Source of the DNA: Clostridiales bacterium
GTDB lineage: Bacteria; Bacillota; Clostridia; Lachnospirales; Lachnospiraceae
Length of the DNA stretch: 64,000 bases
Reading direction: 5' to 3'
NCBI GenBank assembly: GCA_015655075.1
Contig: JAATFT010000084.1
Span: 83,936-147,935, forward strand
Both the position numbers and the translations under genes were made by a program. Shown piece after piece: positions 18,029 to 27,108 of this stretch. Numbering within the stretch: position 1 is the stretch's first letter; each line of letters opens with the position of its first letter. A model generated the notes under the pieces. The model was given only the letters and a program-made list of their open reading frames with translations, did not search any database and was not told the DNA's origin.

Positions 18029-18158
18029 TACCTTGAAACATTTAATTGTTGCATATGATACGTAGGATATTGCTTCCCATACAAGGCGATGGAAAGAGAC
18101 ATAGCGGCGGCTGCATCAATTGACATCTAATATAGACGGGCAAAGGGGGTTTTTGTAT

Positions 18159-19034
18159 TTACGGGAACGGGATGGTTCTGTTTTGCTTATGTAATTTGCG
18201 GTATTTCATGGGGGAAAGGCCGGAACATTTTTTAAATACCCTTTCAAAGTAAGTGATATTGTCAAAACCTGCCATGGCAGAAACCCGTGTCATATTAAAA
18301 TGACTGTTTTCCAATAATTCCTCTGCATATTTTACTTTCTGGATATTGGTATATTCCGTTATGGTAAATCCGGTAACGTCCTTAAATATCCTGCTTATAT
18401 ACCCTTTGCTGATAAAGAATTGTTCCGATATATCTTTAAGGGTTATTGCATTCTGGAAATTACCGCGTATATATGCGGTAATCTCCTGGACCTTTTTATG
18501 CTTTCCCGATTGGGATATACGGTAATCTATAATGCGTCGGGGGTCTTTATGATTACGGTAGGAATAAAGTAAAAGTTCGGCCATCTTTATCCTAATCATA
18601 CATTCAAAACCATCTTTCTTTGTTTTTATTTCCAAAGCGACTGTTTCAAATAAATTCTTTATATAGGTGAGGCCCGCTTTGTCTAAGGAAATCACTTTAT
18701 GACTTTCAAAGAATTGATCCAAAGACCAGAGGCTGAATGACTGTAAAAAGGGATTCAGCCATTCGCCGGTTACTGAGATTAACATTCTGTCATGATAGGA
18801 TTGATTTAACACAGAGCCGGTTTTATGTATTTCGTTCCTGCCGATAAATACCAGCGTGCCCCCATGGATCAGATAGGTTTCGTTTTCTATAAAATAATAG
18901 CGTTCGCCCTCTATAAGAAAATAAATTTCATATTCCGGGTGCATATGTTTTATAGGCATGGAGAATTCCGAGTCCCGGATGACCCGATCCACTTTAATTC
19001 CCCTTATTTGTTCCTCAAAAATGGTATGCTTCAT
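18159..19034 (-). CDS. AraC-family regulator with N-terminal cupin
   Basis: A 291-residue cytosolic regulator. The N-terminal cupin-like domain (HMHPEYEIYFLIEGER) probably binds a sugar. The C-terminal AraC domain has two helix-turn-helix units (TLKDISEQFFISKGYISRIF and MTRVSAMAGFDNITYFERVF). It divides the importer genes from the hydrolase genes and faces the GH4 gene, so it may control the hydrolase half of the locus. Ribosome site AAAGGAGGC precedes the ATG. The inducer is not visible. Confidence 0.85.
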   Translation of the reverse strand: MKHTIFEEQIRGIKVDRVIRDSEFSMPIKHMHPEYEIYFLIEGERYYFIENETYLIHGGTLVFIGRNEIHKTGSVLNQSYHDRMLISVTGEWLNPFLQSFSLWSLDQFFESHKVISLDKAGLTYIKNLFETVALEIKTKKDGFECMIRIKMAELLLYSYRNHKDPRRIIDYRISQSGKHKKVQEITAYIRGNFQNAITLKDISEQFFISKGYISRIFKDVTGFTITEYTNIQKVKYAEELLENSHFNMTRVSAMAGFDNITYFERVFKKCSGLSPMKYRKLHKQNRTIPFP

Positions 19035-19176
19035 AACAGCCTCCTTTCCCCTCTTTTTTTGTGTAATATAGTTTGAAAATTGGGATGATACATGAAAATA
19101 ATCCTAGCTTATTATACAAAAAATAACTATAATTAACAATAGAAGGGATGGAAATAATTCTTACAAAGTAACGAAA

Positions 19177-19224
19177 ACAGGTAAGTCCCCAACCTACCGC
19201 TTAAAAGAGGGGGGACTTACCTGT
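19177..19224. repeat. Palindromic repeat family T, copy 1 (inverted orientation)
   Basis: ACAGGTAAGTCCCC and GGGGACTTACCTGT are perfect 14-base inverted arms. The reverse complement resembles the elements at 36682-36738 and 39603-39660, including the inner AAGCGGT segment. It lies 39 bp before the GH4 gene. Confidence 0.7.
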
Positions 19225-19262
19225 AAGGTTAAAAGAAAAAGGAAAGGTTTGGTATAAGCTTT

Positions 19263-20666
19263 ATGAAATATGAAAATAAGAAAATTACGGATGTAAGGAT
19301 TGCCTATATCGGCGGCGGTTCCAGAGGATGGGCATGGCGTCTGATGGCAGATTTGGCTATGGAGCCCGCCCTGGCGGGAACGATTGCACTTTACGATATA
19401 GATAAAGAGGCGGCGCGCCGTAACGAAATAATTGGAAACAACCTGACACAGCAGGAGGACTGTACCGGAAAATGGAAATATATCACCTCCGGCACGTTAA
19501 AAGAGACGTTAACAGGGGCGGATTTTGTAATCATTTCCATACTTCCCGGTACTTTTGACGAGATGGCAGTGGATGTACATGCGCCGGAAAAATATAATAT
19601 ATGGCAGTCGGTGGGCGATACTACCGGGCCCGGAGGTCTGGTGCGGGCACTCCGTACCCTTCCCATGTATGTTGAAATTGCGGAGGCGATTAAGTCATAT
19701 GCGACAAAGGCATGGGTGGTGAATTATACCAACCCCATGTCCCTTTGCGTCAAGACTTTATATAAGGTGTTCCCCGGAGTGAAAGCATTTGGGTGCTGCC
19801 ACGAGGTATTTGGCACACAAAAATTATTAAAAGATATATGTGAGCAGACGTTGGGACTAACGGATATCTACAGGGATGAGATACATGTCAATGTGCTGGG
19901 CATCAATCATTTTACCTGGTTCAGCGAGGCATCTTATCAGGGCATTGATTTATTCCAGGTATATAAAGAATATATTGATAAAAATTTTGAACATGGTTTT
20001 ATGAAAGACGGGGAGAATTTGACGAATCCATCATTTGGCAGCACAAACCGTGTCAAGTTTGATTTATTCCGCAGATTTGGATATATCGCGGCGGCCGGGG
20101 ACCGTCATCTGGCGGAATTCATGCCGGGGGATGAATATCTTAAGGATCCGGAAACGGTTGAAAGCTGGGGTTTTCATTTAACGACAGTGGACTGGAGAAA
20201 AGAGGATTTAAGGAAACGTCTGGAGAAAAACGAACGGCTGTTAAAAGGCGGAGAAAAGATTGATTTAAAACCCTCGGGGGAAGAGGGAGTCAGGATAATC
20301 AAATCACTTTGCGGTCTGGACCGGATTATCAGTAATGTTAACATTCCCAATACGGCGGGGCAGATTCCGAACCTACCCAAAGGCGCCGTGGTGGAAACGA
20401 ACGCCGTATTCTCAAAAGACAGTATTAAGCCGTTATTTGCGGGAGAATTACCGGCTCCGATTTTAAAATTAATAGTCCCCCATGTCCAAAACCATGAAGA
20501 TATTTTTGATGCGGCTGTAAACTGTAATTTTGATTCTGCCTTAAAGGCATTGATGAATGATCCTCAGGTAAAGGCAAAGTGTACGAAAGAAGAGGGCGAA
20601 AAGCTGCTTTATGAGATGATAAAGAAAACCTCGGGCTATCTGCCCTCAAAATGGCTGAAACGGTAA
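19263..20666 (+). CDS. GH4 glycosidase, LplD-like alpha-galacturonidase
   Basis: The 467-residue enzyme belongs to glycoside hydrolase family 4, which uses NAD+ and a divalent metal in a redox-elimination mechanism. The Rossmann start is RIAYIGGGSRGWAW, the middle holds VNYTNPMSLC, and the metal-binding Cys/His region is GCCHEVFGTQ with INHFTWF after it. These motifs resemble B. subtilis LplD, an alpha-galacturonidase, better than melibiases or 6-phospho-glycosidases. That fits the pectin locus: it would release galacturonate from imported rhamnogalacturonan oligomers. Ribosome site AAAGGAAAGG lies rather far upstream (about 13 bases). Confidence 0.82.
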   Translation: MKYENKKITDVRIAYIGGGSRGWAWRLMADLAMEPALAGTIALYDIDKEAARRNEIIGNNLTQQEDCTGKWKYITSGTLKETLTGADFVIISILPGTFDEMAVDVHAPEKYNIWQSVGDTTGPGGLVRALRTLPMYVEIAEAIKSYATKAWVVNYTNPMSLCVKTLYKVFPGVKAFGCCHEVFGTQKLLKDICEQTLGLTDIYRDEIHVNVLGINHFTWFSEASYQGIDLFQVYKEYIDKNFEHGFMKDGENLTNPSFGSTNRVKFDLFRRFGYIAAAGDRHLAEFMPGDEYLKDPETVESWGFHLTTVDWRKEDLRKRLEKNERLLKGGEKIDLKPSGEEGVRIIKSLCGLDRIISNVNIPNTAGQIPNLPKGAVVETNAVFSKDSIKPLFAGELPAPILKLIVPHVQNHEDIFDAAVNCNFDSALKALMNDPQVKAKCTKEEGEKLLYEMIKKTSGYLPSKWLKR

Positions 20667-20784
20667 CCGGATCGTAGAATATGGGAACATGGGAAAATAC
20701 GCATAAAAGGCAGAACCGAACCCGCCCCGGTATCAGGAGGCGGTATAGGGGGGATTCAGGTTTGGACATAGGAGAGGAGTCGGA

Positions 20785-23700
20785 ATGACGGATACGTTAA
20801 AATATGGAATTCAGCCCTTTTGGTTCTGGAACGGGGACATGGAAGAAAAGGAAATAAGACGTCAGATCCATGAGATGGCGGATAAGGGAATACGGGGATT
20901 TTTCATTCATCCAAGGCAGGGAATGGAGCTGCCGTATCTCTCAAAAGAATATTTTGAAAGAGTAAAAACAGCGGTATATGCCGCAAAGGAATACGGCCTT
21001 GAGGTATGGCTTTATGACGAGTATCCCTATCCAAGCGGCATCAGCGGCGGCGAAGTTATACTGGATCATCCGGAGTATCTGTGCAAAGAATTAAAGAAGG
21101 TGATAAAAGAGGTTTCAGGCGGCAGGGAGGTACATTTATTTGCACCCTGGGGAAAGCTGATATCGGCCAAAGCGTACCGGATCCTGGAAGATGAGTGTGA
21201 TTTCACCGATTTTATAGATCTGACGGAATATGTGGGAACAGGTTACAGGCAGGAAATATTCCAATTAAACGGACTGACGGATTACAATAAAAAAAGGTAT
21301 TTTACAGGTGATCCCGGCAAAAAACTCATGTGGACGCCGCCGGAAGGAAAGTGGAGGATTTATCTGTTTGTGGAGACCGTCATGGAGCATTTTAAATATT
21401 TTAAAAATTTTGTGGATCCTCTGAATCCCCGTGCGGTGCGTTATTTTTTGGAAACCACCCATGAAAGATATAAAAAATATGTTGGTGATGAGTTCGGGAA
21501 GACAATTAAAGGTGTATTTACCGATGAAGTTACCGCATTTCCCCCGGGGCAGCCCTGGTCGCCCTTATTGCCCCAGCTGGTACAAAAGCTCCATGGGATT
21601 GACCTGATTACCTATCTTCCGGCTTTGTGGGAGGATATGGGGGAGCTCACCTCCAGGGTCAGGTATGCCTATTGGAATGCCGCTACCGAAGGTTTTATAG
21701 AAAGCTATGATAAAAGTATTTATCGCTGGTGTGAGGAAAATCACCTCCTGTATGTGGGCGAGAAGCCCATAATGAGAAGTAAGGAACTTGAGTTTGTCCA
21801 TGTTCCGGGTATTGATACGGGACATCAAAAGGTGGGGAGTAAGGCCGAGGTAGTGGGCGCCGGATACCGGGCCAATGGTAAAATCATTTCCTCCGCGGCA
21901 CACTTTTACCGGAAAAGTGCGGCCCTTTGCGAGGCTTTTCACAGCATCGGATGGGGAATGACCCTTCAGGATATGAAGTGGACCTTTGACTGGCTGGCTC
22001 TTCAGGGTGTTGACTGGTACGTGATACATGCGTTTTATTATACAGCGGACGCGTTAAAAAAACACGACGCGCCGCCGTCGGCCTTTTATCAGATGCCATG
22101 GTGGAAGGATATGAAAATCCTTTCGGATTACGCAGTCGGGCTTGGTGACTTCTTAAGGTCTTTGAAACGCACAGTTAAGATATTGGTGATAGATCCGGCA
22201 ACCTCCACATGGACAGCCGACGCGGGAGGAAAGGAACGGCTCCGGCGGGACTTTGCACAGATGCAGAACAGAATGCTGGAGGAATCCTTTGACTATTATA
22301 TTGCGGACCCCCAGCTTTTCGGGGAAAGCCGTGTAAAACTAAAAACCAGCGGTAACAGAAATTGTGTGGCCGCAGAGATAAACGGGGAGGAATATGACGT
22401 CGTGGTACTGCCTCCCATGACCAATCTGGAAGATATTGCCGCAAATAAGCTGGCGGAATATGTCCGTGCCGGAGGGAAGGTGTGCGGGGTATCCTGCCTT
22501 CCTTATGAGAAAATCGAGAATATGGATACCGCGGCGGTGATGAAGGAATTATTTTTAAGAGCTCCCATTGAAATTGCGGAAATATATCACGGAAAGAAAT
22601 TGCAGGAATATATCACAAAAGCACGGCCGGATACGAATCTGTTAACAGAGAAAGAGAGCAAAACGGCTCCTTCCCAAGAAAACCCGCCCGTATTTTTTGC
22701 CCGCAATACGGCGCAATTACTGGACTGGCTTAAGAAAAATGTGCATATGGATTTTAATATCATTCCCAAGGATGATTTAGGCTATGGGGAATTAGGAAGC
22801 CTGCAGGGCGAAACAAAAGACGGGCGGGAAGTTTTTGTGATGAATTTGTCAAATAAGGAAAGGATATTCCAAATTCAATTCAGGGAAAAACGGGAAGGTA
22901 TGGTGTGTCTGCAGCCTTATGAATCAAGGAGATTAAAGGAGTCCGACCTAAGAAGACGGGAGTCCGACTTAAGGCAGTACCGCGGCTCCCTTAAGACGGG
23001 ACCTGCCGTGGAAGCTGGGAAAAAAGAAATATATAACCTGGATATCCGTTCACGGATGAAGATTACGCCACTTGGCAGGAATGCCCTGCGTCTTTCCCTG
23101 TGGAAGGCGGAATTCCCGGACGGACAGACGGCAACGGTTGACAGCTTCCCGCTCTTTGATCAATTGGAACAGGCCCGTATATTGATGCCGGTCCGGTCCA
23201 AGGCTTATTTCGGCTGTCCGAAAGAGCCGGAATTTACGGGAGTGCCGGTCGTTTACAGGCAGGAGTTTATATGCGCTCCTGCGGACGGGGAGAAAGAGGA
23301 TATTTACCTGGTGATGGAGCCCGGTACTTTCTTAGGGCAGTGGAGGCTTTCCCTGAATCAGAAAGTGCTGACGGAAAAAGATTTTGCGGTGACGCCCATT
23401 TATTCCAATACAAATTTAGGTCTGATGATAACTCCCTATCTTAAGACCGGACGGAATGAAATCAAAATATGGATCCATACGGACGCGGCCTATGGGGGAA
23501 TCCGTAATCCGCTGTACCTGTTCGGAAAATTCGCCGCGGTAAAAAAAGGGGGTGTCTGGAATCTGGATTCCGCCGTAACGGAAGGATACATGGACGATCC
23601 GGTAGGGAACGGACTGCCTTTTTTTGCAGGGACCGTTCTCTATGAGAAAAGAGTGGAGGATATGCGGTGCGATGGGGATTCCCTATGGATAGGTATTAAG

Positions 23701-23934
23701 GACATGTGGCTGGAGGATGCGGTGGGGTTACGGGTAAATGATTATGAAGCAGGTGTTTGCGCCTTCCGGCCTTACGAATTTGAGATTCCAAAGAAGTATA
23801 TAAGCAAGGAGGGGAACCTGATAAAAATTTACCTGGATACCACGGCGGCCGGTTTATTTGAGGGAGAGATTTTTAACCGGGAAAAACATTGTTATGAATC
23901 CATAGAGGAAATTGAGGATAGCCGTTATGATTAA
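20785..23934 (+). CDS. Large glycosyl hydrolase, GH106-like (rhamnosidase type)
   Basis: A 1049-residue intracellular hydrolase with no signal peptide. It begins with the characteristic QPFWFWNGDMEEKEIRRQI, followed by IRGFFIHPRQGM and WLYDEYPYPSG. It has an extended catalytic barrel, and C-terminal beta-sandwich segments carry a galactose-binding-like look (WRLSLN, WIHTDAAYGG). This matches the family related to GH106 alpha-L-rhamnosidases. With GH105 and GH28 neighbours it likely removes rhamnose from rhamnogalacturonan fragments. An unusual repeat, ESDLRRRESDLRQYR, lies between the domains at about 716-731. The ATG follows AGGAGAGGAGTCGG. Specific linkage not provable from sequence. Confidence 0.75.
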   Translation: MTDTLKYGIQPFWFWNGDMEEKEIRRQIHEMADKGIRGFFIHPRQGMELPYLSKEYFERVKTAVYAAKEYGLEVWLYDEYPYPSGISGGEVILDHPEYLCKELKKVIKEVSGGREVHLFAPWGKLISAKAYRILEDECDFTDFIDLTEYVGTGYRQEIFQLNGLTDYNKKRYFTGDPGKKLMWTPPEGKWRIYLFVETVMEHFKYFKNFVDPLNPRAVRYFLETTHERYKKYVGDEFGKTIKGVFTDEVTAFPPGQPWSPLLPQLVQKLHGIDLITYLPALWEDMGELTSRVRYAYWNAATEGFIESYDKSIYRWCEENHLLYVGEKPIMRSKELEFVHVPGIDTGHQKVGSKAEVVGAGYRANGKIISSAAHFYRKSAALCEAFHSIGWGMTLQDMKWTFDWLALQGVDWYVIHAFYYTADALKKHDAPPSAFYQMPWWKDMKILSDYAVGLGDFLRSLKRTVKILVIDPATSTWTADAGGKERLRRDFAQMQNRMLEESFDYYIADPQLFGESRVKLKTSGNRNCVAAEINGEEYDVVVLPPMTNLEDIAANKLAEYVRAGGKVCGVSCLPYEKIENMDTAAVMKELFLRAPIEIAEIYHGKKLQEYITKARPDTNLLTEKESKTAPSQENPPVFFARNTAQLLDWLKKNVHMDFNIIPKDDLGYGELGSLQGETKDGREVFVMNLSNKERIFQIQFREKREGMVCLQPYESRRLKESDLRRRESDLRQYRGSLKTGPAVEAGKKEIYNLDIRSRMKITPLGRNALRLSLWKAEFPDGQTATVDSFPLFDQLEQARILMPVRSKAYFGCPKEPEFTGVPVVYRQEFICAPADGEKEDIYLVMEPGTFLGQWRLSLNQKVLTEKDFAVTPIYSNTNLGLMITPYLKTGRNEIKIWIHTDAAYGGIRNPLYLFGKFAAVKKGGVWNLDSAVTEGYMDDPVGNGLPFFAGTVLYEKRVEDMRCDGDSLWIGIKDMWLEDAVGLRVNDYEAGVCAFRPYEFEIPKKYISKEGNLIKIYLDTTAAGLFEGEIFNREKHCYESIEEIEDSRYD

Positions 23935-23940
23935 AAATAT

Positions 23941-24086
23941 AGGTAATTGCGAAACAAGATTATCGTAATTATAAACCATGCAATTACAATTTCAGATCTG
24001 AATCTTGCCCGAAAGGCAACTGAAGCTATGAAATTCGTATTCATTGTATGGTATATTCAGTAAACTATATAGTTTCGCAATTACCT
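23941..24086. repeat. 146-bp extended palindrome between hydrolase genes
   Basis: AGGTAATTGCGAAAC (23941-23955) and GTTTCGCAATTACCT (24072-24086) are perfect 15-base inverted ends. Inside are nested pairs: ACCATGCAAT with ATTGTATGGT, and TTGCC-CGAAA-GGCAA at the apex. It is MITE-like or a structured RNA in the mRNA between the GH106-like and GH105 genes. Confidence 0.75.
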
Positions 24087-24116
24087 CATTAAAAATAAGC
24101 AGAGAGGTAGAATAGA

Positions 24117-25235
24117 ATGGAAAACGGGATTTATAAAGGAAAGACAGCACTGGAATATGCAAAAGAAGCAAGCGATACGTTAATGAAGAAATTTGCGCCA
24201 AAGGATTTGCCGCCCAAAGGACGTTTTCATTACCATCAGGGCGTGTTTTTATCCGGCATGCAAAAGACCTATGAACTTTGCGGGGAGGAAAAATATTATG
24301 AATATATAAAAACATGGGTGGACTCGGTTATTGGGGAGGACGGTTCGGTTAACACCTTTGACAGAGGGCAGCTGGACGATATCCAGCCGGGAGTATTATT
24401 GTTTATGCTTTATAAAAGAACCGGCGATGACAGGTACAAAAAAGCTTTGTTTACCTTACTTCCCGTCATCAGGGATTTTCCCAGGAATGAAGAAGGCGGT
24501 TTTTGGCATAAGGATGTGTATCCGGAGCAGATGTGGCTGGACGGTTTATACATGGCGGGTCCGATTTGCGCCCAGTTTGGGTCCGAATTCGGGGAAAAAG
24601 AATATTTTGACATTGCAATATTCCAGGCCTTGTTAATGGAGAAAAAAACGAAAGATGCAAAGACGGGGCTTTGGTATCATGCATGGGATTGCAGCAGGAA
24701 GCAGTCCTGGGCGGATCCGGTTACGGGCCTCTCGCCGGAATTCTGGGGCCGCTCCATAGGATGGGTGCCGGTTGCCATACTGGAGGAGCTGGATTTTATA
24801 CCCAAAGGCTATAAGAACCGGGAGGAATTAATCCGGTTGACGACGGACCTGATCCGGGCCGTCTGCCGATACCAGGATGAGAAAAGCGGATTGTGGTACC
24901 AGGTAGTGGATAAAGGCGGCAGGTCAGGCAACTGGCTGGAATCCTCCTGCACCTGCCTGTTTACCGCCGCTATTTGCAAGGCGGTGCAAAAAGGCTTCTT
25001 AGAACCTGCTTATTTAGAATATGCGAAAAAGGGATATAGGGGAATCATAGACCGTTTAAAATATAATGAAAAGGGTGTCGTAATTGATAATATCTGTATC
25101 GGAACAGGTGTGGGAAATTATGAGCATTATTGTTCCCGTCCTACCAGTGAGAATGATTTGCATGGAGTCGGCGCCTTTCTTATTATGTGTACGGAAATAG
25201 CTAAAACTACAGACCGGCGGGCAGTAAAAAACTGA
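24117..25235 (+). CDS. GH105 unsaturated rhamnogalacturonyl hydrolase (YteR/RhiN-like)
   Basis: The 372-residue enzyme cleaves the unsaturated uronic acid left by rhamnogalacturonan lyases. It shows the alpha/alpha-barrel motifs of GH105: RFHYHQGVFLSG, QLDDIQPG with the catalytic Asp region, DVYPEQMWLDGLYM, and a late CTCLFTAAICKA. No signal peptide, so it acts on imported products. Length matches YteR-type proteins. The ATG follows AGAGAGGTAGAATAG. It is 15 bp ahead of the GH28 gene and surely co-transcribed. Confidence 0.88.
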   Translation: MENGIYKGKTALEYAKEASDTLMKKFAPKDLPPKGRFHYHQGVFLSGMQKTYELCGEEKYYEYIKTWVDSVIGEDGSVNTFDRGQLDDIQPGVLLFMLYKRTGDDRYKKALFTLLPVIRDFPRNEEGGFWHKDVYPEQMWLDGLYMAGPICAQFGSEFGEKEYFDIAIFQALLMEKKTKDAKTGLWYHAWDCSRKQSWADPVTGLSPEFWGRSIGWVPVAILEELDFIPKGYKNREELIRLTTDLIRAVCRYQDEKSGLWYQVVDKGGRSGNWLESSCTCLFTAAICKAVQKGFLEPAYLEYAKKGYRGIIDRLKYNEKGVVIDNICIGTGVGNYEHYCSRPTSENDLHGVGAFLIMCTEIAKTTDRRAVKN

Positions 25236-25249
25236 AGGAGGAAAACCGG

Positions 25250-26815
25250 ATGGAATTTCATGTGATTTTAATTATGTCCAGAAGCGTCGTATTGGAATTG
25301 CAGGACAGTTCGGCTTATTATTATACGGATGAATATGAGATTTACATGAATGGGGAAAGGAAATTAACCACAAATAAGGCGGTGGAGTCCGTATACGGTT
25401 TAAAACCGGATACGGACTATACGGTTTGCATCAAGAGGGATTCCGAATGCTCTAAGCCGTTTAATATTCATACGAAAGCAGAATTTGTTACCCTGAATGT
25501 ACGGGATTTCGGGGCAAAAGGAGACGGTATCGCGGATGATACCCTAATCCTTCAGGCCGCAATTATGAGCTGTCCGAAGAACAGCCGCGTGCTTGTTCCA
25601 AAAGGTATCTATCAATTCACAAATTTATTTTTAAAAAGTGATTTAATACTGGAGCTTGAGGAAGGAGCGACCCTTTCGGCATATACGGATAAAAGCAGGA
25701 TGCCGTTACTGCCGGGAAGGATAGAAAGCTACGATAAAAAATCGGAATATCTGTTAGCCTCATGGGAGGGTGAGCCTCTTGACAGTTTTGCAAGCCTCAT
25801 AACGGGAATCGGAGTGGAGAATGTGCAAATCTGCGGAAGGGGAATCATTGACGGCTGCGCTGACTTTGATAACTGGTGGAATAAGGAAAAGAGGAGGAAT
25901 GATCCTGCCCGTCCCAGAATTATGTTTTTTAACCGTTGCAGAAACATTACGTTACAGGGAATCACTATCACCAATTCCCCCGCGTGGAATCTGCATCCTT
26001 ATTTTTCGCTTAAGCTTTGTTTCTTTGATATTTCCATATTATCCCCGCCGGATTCCCATAATACGGATGGGATAGATCCGGAATCCTGCGACGATGTGGA
26101 GATTGCAGGTGCCTATATATCGGTGGGGGATGACTGCATTGCCGTTAAATCCGGTAAAATTTATATGGGCAAAAAATATAAGATCCCGTCGAAAAATATT
26201 TTTATCCGCCATTCCTATATGAAGGAGGGACACGGCGCGGTAACCATAGGCAGTGAAACCGCGGCCGGCGCCCAAAATATCCGGGTAAAACAGTGCGTGT
26301 TCTCCTGCACGGACCGGGGACTCCGAATAAAGACAAGGCGAGGGCGGGGGAAGGATTCCGTACTTAAGGATATTGTATTTGAGGATATAAGAATGGATAA
26401 CGTCAAAACGCCTTTTGTAATTAACAGCTTTTATTACTGTGACCCGGACGGCAAGACGGATTATGTTTCGGACAAGAGGGCCCTTCCGGTGGATGAGCGT
26501 ACTCCCTGTATTAAGAATTTAAGCTTTAAGAACATAGTGTGTAAGGACTGCCATGTGGCGGGCGCCTATTTTTACGGATTGCCGGAGAAAAAAATAGAAT
26601 CCATTGCAATGGAAAATATTTATATTGCCTATGCCATGAATGCGGTAAAAGGAACGGCCGCCATGATGTCCGGATGCGAACCTTCCTGTAAGCAGGGTAT
26701 TTTTGTAAGGCAGGTGGAACATCTGACCCTTAAGAATGTCACCTTGGAAGGAAATGAAGGGAAGGCCTTTGATATTGAGGATGTGGACGTTGTGGAAACA
26801 GATTTAGAAGGATGA
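25250..26815 (+). CDS. GH28 polygalacturonase-family glycosidase
   Basis: A 521-residue right-handed beta-helix enzyme. The N-terminus (about 1-80) looks like a small Fn3-type domain. The catalytic part starts VRDFGAKGDGIADDT and holds the GH28 signatures SPAWNLHPYF, HNTDGIDPESC, VGDDCIAVKSG (catalytic aspartates) and GHGAVTIGSE with RIKTRRGRG. It probably trims galacturonate from oligomers inside the cell, since no signal peptide is seen. Start ATG follows GGAGGAAAACCGG. It ends the pectin enzyme operon; a palindromic repeat begins about 120 bp later. Confidence 0.87.
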   Translation: MEFHVILIMSRSVVLELQDSSAYYYTDEYEIYMNGERKLTTNKAVESVYGLKPDTDYTVCIKRDSECSKPFNIHTKAEFVTLNVRDFGAKGDGIADDTLILQAAIMSCPKNSRVLVPKGIYQFTNLFLKSDLILELEEGATLSAYTDKSRMPLLPGRIESYDKKSEYLLASWEGEPLDSFASLITGIGVENVQICGRGIIDGCADFDNWWNKEKRRNDPARPRIMFFNRCRNITLQGITITNSPAWNLHPYFSLKLCFFDISILSPPDSHNTDGIDPESCDDVEIAGAYISVGDDCIAVKSGKIYMGKKYKIPSKNIFIRHSYMKEGHGAVTIGSETAAGAQNIRVKQCVFSCTDRGLRIKTRRGRGKDSVLKDIVFEDIRMDNVKTPFVINSFYYCDPDGKTDYVSDKRALPVDERTPCIKNLSFKNIVCKDCHVAGAYFYGLPEKKIESIAMENIYIAYAMNAVKGTAAMMSGCEPSCKQGIFVRQVEHLTLKNVTLEGNEGKAFDIEDVDVVETDLEG

Positions 26816-26935
26816 AGTAAGGAGTTTAAATTTTTTTTATTCTTTATTCTTTTTTTCTTATTTAAAGATTTCACAAAATTTTCAAATTTTTTTCATATTT
26901 TTATTTTATAGTAAATTATGGATTTAATATATAAA

Positions 26936-27086
26936 GAGTACTCTCGGAAACTCTTTGCTGCAGATTTGTGAGATGATTTTTTGTCAGATATGCACAAATT
27001 TATGAGGCGTACGTTAGTTAAATTTGTGTGTAGCCGGTGAAAAATCAGCCGCAAAGGTGCGTAGAGGGGAGTTTCCGAGAGTGCTC
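26936..27086. repeat. Palindromic repeat family G, long copy (151 bp)
   Basis: Outer arms GAGTACTCTCGGAAACTC and GAGTTTCCGAGAGTGCTC match at 17 of 18 positions. Inner pairs include CTTTGC with GCAAAG and CACAAATTTA with TAAATTTGTG. A short copy with the same ends and start (CTTTG, GCAGATTTGTGAG) is at 40212-40256. Confidence 0.8.
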
Positions 27087-27108
27087 ATAAACTGAATGGA
27101 GGAAGAAA

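Noticed and set aside
19177..19224. Simple transcription terminator before GH4
   Set aside because: No T run follows either arm, and related copies occur elsewhere; better explained as a repeat.
26936..27086. CRISPR array
   Set aside because: The repeated units are inverted arms of a single palindrome, with no regular direct repeats and spacers; no cas genes in the window.
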